From contig NC_087082.1 in assembly GCF_026151205.1 (NCBI RefSeq), positions 4,257,408 to 4,321,407 of the forward strand: a DNA stretch of 64,000 bases. Direction: 5' to 3'. Below the pieces are notes generated by a model. The model was not told the DNA's origin. It worked only from the letters and a program-made list of their open reading frames with translations, and made no database searches. The position numbers and the translations under genes were made by a program. The stretch is from Bolinopsis microptera. Lineage: Eukaryota; Ctenophora; Tentaculata; Lobata; Bolinopsidae. Shown here piece by piece: positions 10,046-23,495 of the stretch. Every line of letters begins with the position of its first letter. The first letter of the stretch is position 1.

Positions 10046-11011
10046 TTATCTGAGCCTATCAGAGTCTCTAAAATTAGTACTCTGGCTACTGTGGTGCCCT
10101 GCGGAGCCCTCCTCGTCTGTAGGCTGCTCCTCGAACAACCCTGCATCAAGCTCATCCTCAGAGTTCGCCCAGTCGTCGAATGCGCCGATTGATCGGTTTC
10201 GTTTTCGTTTATTGTCTCTGTTATTGTTACGAGAAGAGTATTCATATGTGTCGGGGCCGCAGCTCCTACAGGCGCAGATCACCGCCGACATTACTTCAAA
10301 GGTTTTGTAGCCGAGCTTCCGACGGCAACGCACTGTGAAAGTTCTTCTCTCCACCTCCAACTGTAAGTAAAACGTTTAGCAACTTATTATTTTTAATTTA
10401 CTATTTACTTTAGCACGCTATAAACTTGTTGAATATTAATAATTTTCCGGTATTTTTCATCAGTACATAGTCGTCCTACTGAATTTTGTTTCTCGCAAAA
10501 ATTCCTAAATGCTTATTAAAAGTATGCGACGGCATGTTAACAAAAAAGAAAACTGAAGCATGAGAAAAGAATACTTACAGCTGTGCAGCATTTGCAGTGA
10601 GTGACCGGTTTGATTGTGGCGACTCCACTCTCTGTGGTAACGAGCTTGGGTTGACTGACACTTTCACAGTTACCTCTACAGCCGTATACATTGTTCACCT
10701 GAAACACAACAGAAAGTTTAGATTAAGGTTTTAAAAATGCTTGAATTACCTACAAAGTAACGATACATAAACACGTACAACGTTTGCTTGCCAAAGTAAC
10801 AGCAACAAATTTAAAACTTTTAAGCATTGAGGTTAATTAATATTTAATAACTCGTCTAAAGATAAAAAGAGCTCACCACTATCGACCGTTGGCCCAGACA
10901 CTCGTGGTCTACCAGAGGAATCTTATATACGCTCCTGTTGCAGTCCCCTTGTACTAGATAGATGAGGGCCAAAAAACAGTAATATCTTATCAGCATCACT
11001 ACATTGTTCAT
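10046..11011 (-). CDS. Bursicon-like secreted cystine-knot hormone
   Basis: Three coding exons on the minus strand: 10877-11011, 10579-10698 and 10046-10360, joined in phase 0 at GT-AG sites (donors GTGAGC and GTAAGT, acceptors TTTCAG and TTACAG). They give 189 residues. Exon 1 encodes a hydrophobic signal peptide (about residues 6-22, ending LIYLVQG) before the mature start DCNRS. The mature chain has 11 cysteines in the order C, C, C-x3-C (CRGNC), CxCC (HCKCC), C, CxCxxC (CACRSC). This is the spacing of bursicon subunits, and CRGNCESVSQPK resembles the beta (partner-of-bursicon) subunit most. Known bursicons are secreted dimers that signal through an LGR-type receptor. After the last cysteine comes an unusual tail of about 70 residues: a basic cluster (RDNKRKRNRS), then an acidic run (NSEDELDAGLFEEQ). 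I chose the ATG at 11011; a second in-frame ATG at 10996 would also leave a signal peptide. I see no partner subunit in the window. A related cystine-knot hormone is the alternative. Confidence 0.75.
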
Positions 11012-14000
11012 CTGTGTTTCCTGCCTAATGAGAATTTCGTTACAGTTAATTAATAACTTAATCGTTGATATATTAAATAAACTGTTGACAGAATCAGTGG
11101 CTCTGTTCATAAAACAGAATCTGAGCGAACTTTTTGAACGGACATGATACAAGTTTTTAAATTTTTTAAATGTGCACAATTCATCGTGGTTAAATCATGT
11201 AGAGGCTGGCAAGAATTTCATGCAGATAAGTATTAAAAACACGCTAAAAGAAAGAAAAATAACTAATAAATTAAGCAAAAAACACACACACACATACGCT
11301 CTAATTCACAATTATAAAAAGCAACACATCAAAATCGACGGCAAAATGAGAGGCCACGTGCATGACTGCTATATACTTTTCATAATGGAAGAAATGACAG
11401 GCGGTTGGCGCGTTGATAGTCACTTAGCGGTTAACAAGGAACCTCCTTACACATAAGGAATACATAATTAATGTGTTCTTTTACTTAATCATGTTGACAA
11501 TGAAAGTGTGGGTGAATCTACGACAAGAGGTAAAAGTATGGCAAATATTGCAGTTTATACTGTTATCAACTAAATTGTACGAGGGTGAGAGTGCTTCGCA
11601 CAGCATAGACCGCAATGAACTCGAAACCTACGCAAATGGACTGGTGAGTGGTGATTTAGTCCTTAACAGCGAAAGAAAGGAGGCTAATTTTATTTAATTT
11701 CAGATGACATTCATCAGGAACAAGGCGCCTTTAGAACAAAGCCATAAACCTGAGATTGAAACCTTTGCAAATAGACGAGTGATTCAGCCCATCTATACAG
11801 CGAATTAAGGTAGATTGTGATTAAATTTAAAATGCTATCCACTAGGAACTAGGCGCCGAGAACAAGGAAATTGAAACTTTGAAATAGACAGCTGATTTAG
11901 TCCACTTATACAGACAGTTGTAGTAGTTTTTATCAAATTTTAGATGCTATTTATAATAAACTAGTTCTTATGTAATTAAGATTTAACCAGCGGAAATTTA
12001 TAAGTCTGGTTATTTTTTATTAAACCTGGACCATGGTCCATGGGCCTGGGTCTAATATATGAGTGTCAAAAGAAGCGTGTCTGAACGTTTCAGCACCACT
12101 TAGAATGAAACAAACGAGACAAACTGTTTAAACCTTTGCAAATAAACGGATGATTTAGTCCATTTATACAGACAATTGAAGAAGCTTAGATGCTTTTCAA
12201 ACGAACAAGGGCCTTTAAAACCTAATTAAGAAGTAACCAGTGGATATGCGTTTGTCTGCTTATTATTGGTTTAACCTTTGTCACGGGGTTTAATCAATAC
12301 CCGTGTCCATCGTTTCAGCGCCGCACAGGATTAAACAAACGAGAAAACTGTTACCCAAATATTTCATCTATTTAGAAAACCCAGCCCCTTCCTAGACGAA
12401 ACGTTTGGGACTATCGGGAAAATAATATTATTATCTGTTACACATTTCATAAGTTTAAGCTTTTGAACCTCCCTCCTAAGTTATGGTGTACTTGATAATT
12501 TGTGATGATTGTATGTTTGGGACCGGGTCACTCAGAAATCACGTCTTTAAGGGGGCCGGGGGTGTCTTTATTCTAAACAAATAAGTAAGCAAGGATCAGA
12601 GCTGGCTGAATTTTGCAAAATAAATCAAGAAATGAGTCCTGAAACTAATTGATGACTTGTATAACAAATGACTGTCTAGTCATTGACTACTGATTGTAAA
12701 TGATATCAGTTGAAGGCGAAAAACTGGATATTATCTACAACATCTTGATCATTAGCTCTGTAAACGTCTATAATTAAACAGCCCTTTATTAACACACGAT
12801 TATAATTAATTTTGTACCCGTTTATCTAATTATATGACCACGTTCGACATCGGTTCTTATTACAGCAACACTACAACTGATTTTCGTTCTTTCCAGTACC
12901 TGTAATTGTTCGATGGTCTGTCGTCAGAGACCTATAACCCAAATGGGAAGGAAGTAATCAAATTTCGAAACTAGAGGATGGAGCTCATGACGAAAAAGAA
13001 AATTAAATACAAATTAAGTTTGATAAACACATAAACTGGGAAAAAACGAATTTAAAATTGATTTAAACAGCAAGAAAAATGCTATATTTGGAACAAGAAT
13101 TATGTTTAAAGGACGAAAAGTTGCCGCACATGGATTAAGACGGTGCGAAATGGCCGAGATATATTGGGCTGCAATCTGACACAAATTCTGTGATGGAAGA
13201 AGCCACGTTAATATTAATGCAGGACAGCTTCTCCAACAAGATCCTACCAAGTTAATGCTACTGCAAACTTCTACAGTCACTGAGCGACTTTTAGAGGACG
13301 AATAAATATAAAATGAAGGAAAAGTAATTTGCAGTAAATTCCTGTAGATCAATGCATTATTGAAGACGTTTGGGTGTGTTCTGGCTCCGTATTTCCGTGG
13401 AAGAGTTGGTGGAATTTGAAGTGCACGAAAGAGACAAAACTCGACAGCTAGAAACAAATACCGGATATTGGTAGCTTCCCGGAACATGAACTGAACATAT
13501 TCAGTGATATTGTAGTTGTACTTATGGGCAGCTACAATTCATTTAGCCAGTAGCATTGGACAACATTTGCATTCCAACGTCAGCATCTACCTTATCTTAA
13601 TGTTCTATAATTTTCCAAATCTGGAAACACGAATTTGAAAGGTCATTCGCCTAATTTAATACATTATTATGATACCATAAGCTGAAATAGTTTCGCTGTA
13701 ACGCTGTCCAGAGTCCATTAAGCCGATTATAAGTTAAGATTCTCAGGATCAATGATTAGTAGGATCAGATCTTCACATATTAAGTATCCTCACAGCTGCA
13801 CAGCATATATATTTAGTCCTAATCTTGAACCACGGCTAATACAGAAAAACCTTTGATCACACCAGGATCATTGAGATAGCTTTGTCTTAAGATTCAAATA
13901 CCGACGAAATTTAAAATAATCTGCTCGAATTATCGTAATTATGTGATAGTACAGTAAAATGAAAGCCGGGAGCAACAAGCTAATTGGCGATCTCACGACA

Positions 14001-16378
14001 AGCGTGGTAAATTATGATTTGACGTGATTAGACCACCGATTAGGTAGCCCGAGAGAGTTAAAGACACGCACAAATGACAGAAAAAGAGAGAACAATATGA
14101 GATCCCTATTAAATTAATAATTTTCAGGACTATGATAAGTTCTAAAATGACAGACAATAGTTAAGACTGAAGACCAATATTCGGTCACCATATGCTCATA
14201 CTTCACGACCACGAAAACCTTGTACATTATCATCGTTGCCCTCATGGTCTGACTCACTCAACGTGAGAAAAAACGAAGCAACCAGCAAAACGTCTCAACG
14301 CCTGATAAGAATAATCCGTGCCAGACAAAGCTGGAATAGTGGCATGCGGCAAGGATAACCGCGTTTACGTGTTTGAAGTTTGAACAGCTTTCTCTCAAAA
14401 GAAGGAGAAAGGAAGTGTTAAGAAAAGAGCGCTGTGTGCCTGTGTTTGTATGTGTTATGAGGGCTTTTAGCTAACATGGACTAGCTGGCTGAATAGCTAG
14501 CTGGCTGAATAGCTAGCTGGCTGCTTGTCAAGCTGGTAAGGTACACTGTAAAGATGTTATTGTCCGGGGCACCCCCTGCTGGCCTCGTGTTTAGTGCTGA
14601 TTTTCCCAGGCACACAGAAAGGGGGGCATATCGCACAATGGAATCTTCCTTTTGCAGATTTTCAAATTAAATACTTGAGATCCTAAAATGGTCCCCCTTG
14701 CCCCTTCTGGGAGTGGGAAGAGTGTGAGAAGTGGGAAGAGTGTGAGAAGAGCGCAGAGAAGAACTTTCAGCTACGACACGTGCCCATGTTGTGATCTGAT
14801 CTGTGCGTCAGTCATTGATATCTTACATCACTGATCTCTTGGACTACAACTAGATCCTGTATCTCCATTGAGTGATTGCATCATTTGATCACATGCATGG
14901 TGGTGTTTTTACTGCGATCATTGCCAACTAATTCGGAAGAACTATAAATTAACCAATTTCATTTCTCATCGGTAGAAAACGACTAGTCGAAATTTTTGCC
15001 GAAAACTAGGTCAAAAGCTGAAACCTGGACTGGTTTTAAGTCTCCATAAGCGATCATGTACATCCGTGAACTTTGCCTTATCAGTCACCATTAATAATCT
15101 TAATCCAGTGTGTAATTAATCCCACAAACATGAAATACGTATAAACTTTAATTATCAACGAAAATTTAAAATCTCAGTTTACTAGTTTCGATAAAACGTT
15201 TGACCAGGCCTCTTTTACCGATGAGCACACATCCGGATAAATAACTCTGCAATGTACAACTGAGAAGTAGGAGACAAAATTACAAAATAGGCCGACAAGT
15301 TGCAAATATGTGACTGAATTATCGCTATCATTATCTAAATGCCAACGGTTCCAAGCTCAAATAGTGGGCTAGGCAGCCTCAACAGCGACCCTAGTCGGGG
15401 ACAAGGACGTAGGCGTCGGTGTGATTATCAAAATGCCGAATGGTTATCGAAATACCGAAAAGAATTATCAAAATTGGTGAGAAATTGGATACAATGCACT
15501 TGAAATGATCATGCCTTAACTGCCCAGTTTCGTATGGTCGTGAGAAGTTAGCCAGCATTCTTCATATACTGGGGATAATTCCCGGATTAACCTGGGACTA
15601 ATGACCATTAATCTCTGGTACTTTGGTAATAATCTTGGGAAAGTTAATAAGACGATGATTTACTATAATATATCGTAACAAAGGGCGGTTTTTTTGTTGT
15701 CTTGTCCTTTTAACTTCAAAGCATTTTAAACCTCAAAGCATTTTGATAACTGCATTTATTATTTTAGTAGTTCGAGGAAATTTGGTGGGGTGGTTCTTGG
15801 TAAAACACTTTGGTATATTTGTTAACGTTCTTCTGCAGAAAACAGACATTTACCCTAATCTTAACCACGCACCCAAATAAAGTAGAAACTCTTAATTATT
15901 TAACCACGCACACGTGAAAGTGTTAGGTTTGGATAATAGCAGTTTTGATTGGGATTGCTCTTACTCTTAGAGTGGGCTTCTTTTGGAGTAAAGTTAGAAG
16001 CTTGTGAGTGTGGGTCGGACGTTCAGCCGATGGGTATTTAGGGTAAAGTATAGCGCGACGTGTAGGGCCGTGGAAGTGGGTGGTTAGTTATGAAATATTT
16101 CTAGATGTTATATTTATATCAATATATTGTATAGGCTGAAGTTACCAGGCAAAAATAAGACATTTTTCTTATCAATATCGAAATAACTGAAGTCAAAGAT
16201 AATCACCTTTTTGAATCAGGAATAATATGGTTAGTTAAATGAAGAGACAATAGTATAACTAAGAACCACATTAGCAGGAATTCTTTTGATTCGTTATTAA
16301 TATTTAATAAGAGTAAGACATTTCTTATCCCATTTATATTCGTTTTATATCTGCCTTGCACGTATTTACCCAATAGAT
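11012..16378. other. Intergenic region without a supported gene
   Basis: No exon, RNA gene or complete transposon that I can defend. It holds a degenerate tandem repeat at about 11620-12190 (separate entry) and a three-copy motif GCTGGCTGAATAGCTA near 14478-14526. A 157-codon frame at 13014-13487 (-) lacks any recognisable domain. The rest is AT-rich single-copy-looking sequence. Confidence 0.4.
11620..12190 (+). repeat. Degenerate tandem repeat, four units
   Basis: Four diverged units share a GAAACCTTTGCAAATAGACG / TGATTTAGTCCA / TTATACAGACA core, starting near 11623, 11757, 11871 and 12129. The preceding segment (GCTATCCACTAGGAAC or similar, AAGGCGCC) is also shared by some units. Spacing is irregular (about 115-260 bp). 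It may be an old, expanded non-coding repeat; I see no open frame through it. Confidence 0.5.
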
Positions 16379-16386
16379 GTTCTAAT

Positions 16387-16757
16387 AAGGTCCGGACTCT
16401 ATGGCGTAAGACTATACGGCTTGAGACTCTTTAGGCGGGTTAGAGTTCGGGTTTGGGTTAAGGTTTGGGTTAAGGTTAGGGTTAGGGTTAGGGTTAGGGT
16501 TAGGGTTAGGGTTAGGGTTAGGGTTAGGGTTAGGGTTAGGGTTAAGGTTAGGGTTTGAGTTAGGGTTAGGGGTAGGGTTAGGGTTAGGGTTTGAGTTAGG
16601 GTTAGGGTTAGGGTTAGGGTTAGGGTTAGGGTTAGGGTTAGGGTTAGGGTTAGGGTTAGGGTTAGGGTTAGGGTTAGGGTTAGGGTTAGGGTTAGGGTTA
16701 GGCGGTTAGGGTTAGAGACTTACACCGTAGAGTCTTACGCCGTAGAGTCCAGGGCCC
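16387..16757. mobile_element. 371-bp transposon filled with telomere repeats
   Basis: The element is bounded by the 8-bp duplication GTTCTAAT (16379-16386 and 16758-16765). Its ends align without gaps as inverted repeats of about 44 bp, roughly three quarters identical. The best-matching part reads GGACTCTAYGGCGTAAGACT. Each arm is built of two 15-bp units of the type ACTCTACGGCGTAAG / ACTCTACGGTGTAAG. The whole interior is TTAGGG repeat. An 8-bp duplication with T at position 2 and A at position 7 fits hAT elements, though the terminal bases are not the common CAGGG type. No transposase is present. Confidence 0.7.
16449..16702 (+). repeat. Interstitial telomeric repeat (TTAGGG)n
   Basis: About 40 copies of TTAGGG, mostly perfect, with variants (GGTTTGGGTTAAGG at the left, two TTTGAG interruptions near 16553 and 16590, GGCGG near 16701). 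One orientation throughout. It lies well inside the window and between the arms of the element above, so it is not a chromosome end. Confidence 0.95.
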
Positions 16758-16765
16758 GTTCTAAT

Positions 16766-19700
16766 GAGTATATTTTATTGGTTTAGTTTGTGCCGTGGTG
16801 TCAGTAAAATGAACCTATTGTAATCATTTCAGCGTGGTCGTTTTGTCTAGATTTATGGAATTTCTAGTGTTCCCAACTGTTGTCCCAATTTCAGCCTTTC
16901 TGTAAACTGTTGCCATTACGTTGTGATCAGTTTCAGTCTTGATTGACTGCCTCCGTTTGGATACCTTAACACTTGCATTTTTAGACCGTATGAACTACTA
17001 TAAAAGAATTTCTACCTTAGAATAATCATAGCTAAAAGCCAAATATTATATTATGAAGGTTGAATTAATCAGACCTGGCGAGAATGATAAAATAAGCCGA
17101 AAATTATCATAACTATTAACTATGTCTGTACTTTTTGTGAAATGAATCACTGGTACGTGAAGCATGTTTCTCGATAAACAAAACTATATTCTTGAATAGG
17201 AGCCGGTGAATCGTTGTAAAAATAATATCTTATACACTTTTAAGACTCAGTGGCTTATAGTCCTTTAGATCGGCAAACCTGAGAAAATTCAGCAACCAAG
17301 ACCGCACTTGTGACTGAATGACAGGGCTGGTGACAAAACCATGATGAATCAACAGATCTGAGTGTGTGGCTCCTATGAGCTGCTTGATGGAAACAGAAAA
17401 ATGCACGATTGAGCAACTTGGAGAAAAATCACAGCTCACCTCCAGCATAAAATCCATTCTGGAAAAGCTCACAAGCTTGGGACGCCATACATCAAAACGA
17501 ATCGAGTTAGGGGATCCGGCAGTGGGTACACTTTCATACTCTGCACGCTCTCAGCTATCTACGAAGATCGATACTTCTAAACAGTGCATCCTAACTTGGA
17601 TGTGTCTGCAAAACGGACACGCATTCTGCAGATAAATCTTGCAAAAAAATTAAGGTTTATCATAAATCAGCCCCCAATACTTGTTAAGCGACGCGGGTGG
17701 CCGGACCGCGAAGAGGAACTGCAGCTCTGTGAATCCAGTCCACGTTTATGTACCCATAAACGTGGCACACCCTTCTCATTAAATCTTAAACATGCTGAGA
17801 TTGATGGAGTTTGTCAGGCGTACCAACTACGAGGTGCTTTGTTTTAAATGGGTGGAGTTTAGTTTTTGATCATACGGACAATATAAAAGGGTTAAACTGA
17901 AAGACCAATTGCTTTTGCAACCAGACATATCGTCACGCGATAATTTGTGCAGGAATCTGATCTGCTTACTGATTGGAAATACTTGTCACGTGTCAGAAAA
18001 ATATGGCCACCACTTTAATGTTCTAGCGGTTGCCATTTAAAATGGGAGTTTCCTCACCGCTTTTCTTCGTAGGTATCGGAGTTCCCAATAACTGCCATTA
18101 TGCAAGACGAGGAACATTCGAATTTACTACGTACAAAAGTTAAAACATCGTCGAATATAATTATAAAGGAGCTGGAGGAAATCAAAAACCTATAAGTTTG
18201 AGTTTAGTATGCAGACAAATGCTGCTACCCGAACAGCAGTTACGTACCCTATCCCGATTTCCTGATATCCGGTATCAGACCAATAAAGTTATTAGCGCTT
18301 GCCAGAACCCCTTTCCTCTCGAAAGTGTCTCTTTAAGGGAACACTGGACAGTGGTTAGAAAAAGGGACACCCTGGCTGTATTTTATAGGGAGTGCGAGCT
18401 GACACGAGCTGTAATATAACGTGTTTGATATCCGATGAGAAGGAGCCGAGGAAGCGAATCATCCTCATGTGTAGACATGTAATGTTATAAGCTGAGAGCT
18501 AGCCACCAGCCCCACTGAAGTGCCCGGTGATCGATCCAGCTGTTACTCCCACATGATAATATTAAAAATTTATACTCTCCGGTCAGAACACAAATAAAAT
18601 AAAATGAGGATAAGTGAGATAATGAGGTTTAATAAAGTAAAACTTTAATAAAGTAAAACTTATTAAATCAAAAGTTTTGTGAGAATACAAACTGCACCAT
18701 ATGATGGAAATTGTTTCCCAATCACGAGACAAAATCCACCAGTCTGTGATTGAGACCTATCATCTGCAGTTGAAATGGTAAATGAGGTGGCTAAGCTGGA
18801 AAATGATCAGCACGATACACTACCAGTACTTCACAATGATTTGCTTAAAGCGAAACTGTGTGACAGATTTGACGACATTATTACGCAGTATTGTATAATT
18901 ATTAGTTCAACGAACACGGGAAGTTGTATCACTATCTGAAGTTGGTCCGGTTTATCATCATCCTTTTCACTGAGACTTCATCGTCCCCGTCTTAAATTCG
19001 TAATCCCATTCTACGGTCGGAATGGCCTTTGAAAAGTAAGATTCGGACTCATAACGTGGTTACGTGGGGGAACAGAGCATTGTCCACCTCATCATTTGGG
19101 AGAAGTAGACCAGGTCATTACTAAACAACTGATCCTTCCAGATGACAGATGGCCACGTTAGTGCAACCTCTGCTGAATTGCAATGATATACAACGAAATT
19201 GTCAGTCCCTGCAATCTAATCGAATTGCAGTTTCCAAAAGGGTCGTAAAAATTAATACAAAATTTTATAGTTTATGCAGGGTAAATTAGTTAGGTGGCAT
19301 GTCTTTATCACGAAATTCGCTATCAAACACGACCAGATTGGAGCACAAATAAGCGTCGGACAATTTGACCCATCTTTTTGGAGACAACAGAATACGAGTG
19401 ACATCTTGCAAAATGGACAAAAAAATCTACGTCGAAGAATGTAGTAATACAAACTGGCATACAACTACTTAGAAAATCTGATAAGATAAATTAATGATAG
19501 ATATAAATTAGATTAATTAAATCGCGGTAAACGCACGCTTGCTCATGACTTGGAGAAGAGGAACAGAAATTTCAAACTGGCGCGGAGGAAACACGGAATA
19601 TGATAGCTTTTAATACACGGATCACAAATGTACAGAACATTATACAGCGTGGAGTAAATTGCTGCGTAATTTTAAATATGAACCGCAGAGAAATCAATCA

Positions 19701-22700
19701 CAAAACTGTAAATTCGAATAAAATCTACAGTAATACCCGGTTTTTAGTGTAGAACATTTTCTTCTTTCTCTGTTTTAGGTTAAAGCTGAGTTACTAAATT
19801 AGCTGAGTCACGTGTAGTATCCAGGAGATTGTAGCAACAAGCACCAAATATTGTGCTGCTTGTTCGTTAATGTGTGAATTTTTGCAAGTACAAGGAACAA
19901 GTTAAACTCCCTATAACAACTCCCGCCCACGCACTACAAAGCTACTCTAGTTATCAGCGTACGCTCAAAATCCAATCTAGATGCTTACGACTGACTGATT
20001 GATTCTAGAAAAGGATGAACAGAAGAAAAAATCTCGGAAACGCCTCAACACTAGATGAGCTGCACGCGCAATGCCTCCGGAAAGAAGCTGGCGTGCAGTG
20101 GAACAAACGACTTTTTATGTCTAAGAAAGCCTAGGCTCAGGCTGGATAAGCGTCACAATTAACGAGAAAGAATTTGTGGAATTAGAGTTTGAAAATGGGA
20201 GCTGGTCTCGTACTTCTAGTTGGGATTTGTGGAGATGTTTAGAGTTAGCTTTTACGTGTTCCCACCCTTCTCTCAAAGTGACAAGCGAGTCAACGCTCCA
20301 ATTTCGAAAAGTAGGCCAATCTGTATAAACATCAACACCATATACTGAAATCTTTTAACGAATAGAATGGGACATTACTGTCCGTAGCAAGGCTCACTGT
20401 AGCTAAAGTTGTTGAGGTGTTCCGAGGACGAAACAAATTCAGAGAACGTAAGTGATTGTGTCATGGCAAGTTCAGTTTTGTAATTCCAGAAGTGGTTTTG
20501 TCCATGAAGGAAGGGCGGGATTGCTGTTTGCGCATGCAGTTATCCTTTGTTTTTCCAGCGGTATAACACATTTCATATTTGTCTACCTTACGAATAGTGA
20601 CCCGCTAGGAGTTCTCTGTTAACGAGAAATTTCGTCAACTTTGAACCTTGTTATCGTTATATGGGCAATAAATTACATATGGAATTAATACTGTCGAAAT
20701 GTAAAGTTTTAATTACCAACATTTATATTGAAATTACATATATGTACTAGGTAATGATTCATTTTCAATTTCTGCAAAGTGCTTAACTAGGCTTAAGATT
20801 TAGCCCGGACATGATTTAACGTTAAGTTTAGCAAGTGAAACTAACAGTAGTTTCATTACTTTAAGTGAGTTATATCCAGACAAAAAGTTATTCAGATAGA
20901 AGTCAACGATTACAATTAATTAAATGTTGTATGCAAGTCATTCGATTTAGTGGAGTATTATCAATTACCGCTTTCATCAATTCGACAACAACTATTTCAA
21001 TCCCTGGAACAGTCTACTAGTAATAGACGAAATCGATGGACCCACGCCATACTAGACAATGCTCGAAACTTCTTATTCTAGAAAATAAATTCTAAAGAAC
21101 TCCATGCCCTGCCCCTTTACATTTGGAGGCGACAGATTGAAGAAAAGTAAATATATAATGCTCCCTGGCGTCCGAAGCGGTCGCAGCTTCGTATGCGGAG
21201 CAGGATAAACCAACATGTCAAATGTCAATTAATGCTAGTCGTAACTAATTCTATTCACTTCAGAAAGCTTATACTTAATTCTGTAAGTAAGCGTTTGTTC
21301 TGGATGTTTAACGAAATTATTCAAACTAAAAACTAAATTCCATGAACCATGAAGCAGTACTTATCTATTTTAAACTATCAATCCTAGTCGTGATATTAAG
21401 TCAGTTTGGTTCATCAAAAATTGCACAAATTTTCAACTAATTTAATCCGAAAGAAAATATAATGAGCTGACAACCTATTTTTTACGGCTTACAGGCCTTC
21501 TCCAACTAAAATGTCTGGCAGGTACGTTTAGGAACAAATATGGATGGTCAAGGGAAGTAAAGTGAAGATAATTATCCAACTCAATTGTCTACAGACAATT
21601 ATGGATCAAAGACACGTAAGGGGCTTATAAAACGGTTCAATTTCATTTCGCTGAATTTTCAACACAAACAAGGCCGTCACCGCCCTTAATTAGTGGTCTC
21701 GAATAAAATGCAAATTTAAACATACAAAAAATGCAAAGTTTTAAAATAGCAGAGAGCTAGAATTAATTAAGTGCACAGGTGCAGTGCCCTTAATTACTTA
21801 GTTATCCGCTGCAGTTCAGTTACAAAAACGGTCAATGTAAAAATGAAAAACTGAGCTACTTTTACAAAGTGTCTGATTCTCATTTAAATCAGTGAATTAT
21901 GCCGAATTACTGTGGAAAAGTAAAATAAAATTAACATAATTCGTTTACGGTGAATGTTGCTACTTGTTTTATTCAAGTATTACAGTTACACTCTTATAAA
22001 ATGTTAAAACGCCTATCAAAAATTGGTGAAAGGCACAAGGCTAAATTTGGGTTTTACTTCTTTGGTCATGAAGGCCATATAATAATAGGGCATGGATCAT
22101 TACCATTTCCAACATTAAATGGTGATACTTTGATTTAATTTTTGAACAAGAGGTGGCTTTCGCAAATAGAGAAATAGGTACGTGGATGCCCAAAGTGGTC
22201 ATGACCTTAGGTTTAGAATTGTTTAAGGTTTAACTTTAAAACCGTAACGACCTGAAACTTTTAAAACTAGGTAATTAAGGTAATTTATAACTCGTTTATA
22301 TTTATAAATCTGGTATATAAATCAATATTTATAAATTGGCACGATCAACGAAATTGAATTTAACACCTCACTGCCAGCCACAGGTTTCTCGAATCCACTA
22401 GAAAAGAATATCATTAACAACGATGCGATTAGTTATCGTCCGACCAAAAGGGTAAAAACTCGTTACACGAATGCATCCTTAATTATGGACGCAGTCAACT
22501 GTCTATATGTTATATGTTGCAAATTTTACAGAGTAATTCAAATCTTTAAAGTCATCTTGCAAGAATGCGAAATCACATTTACTGCAAAAAATTACTACAT
22601 TAAGCAAACACTAGGTAAAATCAAACGTTAATTTTTCAAGAGGTCAAATTCCACCGAAATATGGATTCGCAACAAGGATTTCACCGAAAATAGATTCACA

Positions 22701-23491
22701 ACTAGGATCGCATTAATCCACAGCAAATAACTTAGGTAGGAATCATTATTAAGGAAATAAAAACTCAAACGCTTCAGTTTGGCGAGGTCAAGATCCGGCA
22801 AAAACATATTCGCATAACATATAAGTATAACGCTCATCTAGTTACAAAGCTGTCGGCATCGCTTTATAATTAGCAACATTAACCTAAGCAGACAAAAATT
22901 TAAAGCATTTTTTCAACAAAATGCAGGTTCGTACTGACAAGAACTAAGATATGAGAAAAGAGCAGCGTGTACACGAGTCGGATCAATGTACGTCTACGGT
23001 CCTAGGCAGAAGCAATATGTAACGACTATTGAAAAAAAATTCAGAGCAACTATTTGCGAACAAATTACATCTAAAGATGGCGCAGATGCATGACTATTAC
23101 AAACAATTGACATTCATGTATATTAATTTATTTGAACATATCAAAATTTTTAAAACTGCCCCAATCGGCTGTTACAGCATGATGCACGGAACGGCTGAAT
23201 TTATCTAAACCGCAACTAGTACTGTTAGCCTTTTTTAATGCGTTTGTCTCAAAACATTAAGCACAACTTAAGTAGTCCTAATGGACATAAAAACACGAAT
23301 GTAGTACGTTCAACAACTCTAAACATCCACTAACCTCGTAAACTAAACGCACAGGAAATAATTAAAGATCATGTAAATAACACGACAGTTGTAGTGCTAG
23401 TGTTAAAATCACAAGAAAAGAGCGCTGAAAACGATGATAAGCAGCTCCGAGTTTAACTCGTAGCGATAAAATGACGAAAGCCACGTGATCT
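16766..23491. other. Intergenic region without a supported gene
   Basis: AT-rich, with only short open frames. At 17230-17635 frames are open on both strands and a good donor (CTGGAG/GTGAGC) and acceptor (AAGCAG) occur on the minus strand, but I recognise no protein. A short tandem repeat (AATAAAGTAAAACTT twice) sits near 18630-18661. I see no RNA gene and no complete transposon. Confidence 0.35.
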
Positions 23492-23495
23492 TAAC

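Noticed and set aside
10023..10310. Plus-strand frame over the hormone gene
   Set aside because: It is the antisense of the third hormone exon, whose cysteine pattern and splice sites support the minus strand.
13014..13487. 157-codon frame on the minus strand
   Set aside because: No domain, no good start context, no splice partner. The length is within chance for AT-rich DNA of this size.
16449..16702. A chromosome end
   Set aside because: The tract has ordinary sequence on both sides and sits between transposon ends with a target duplication.
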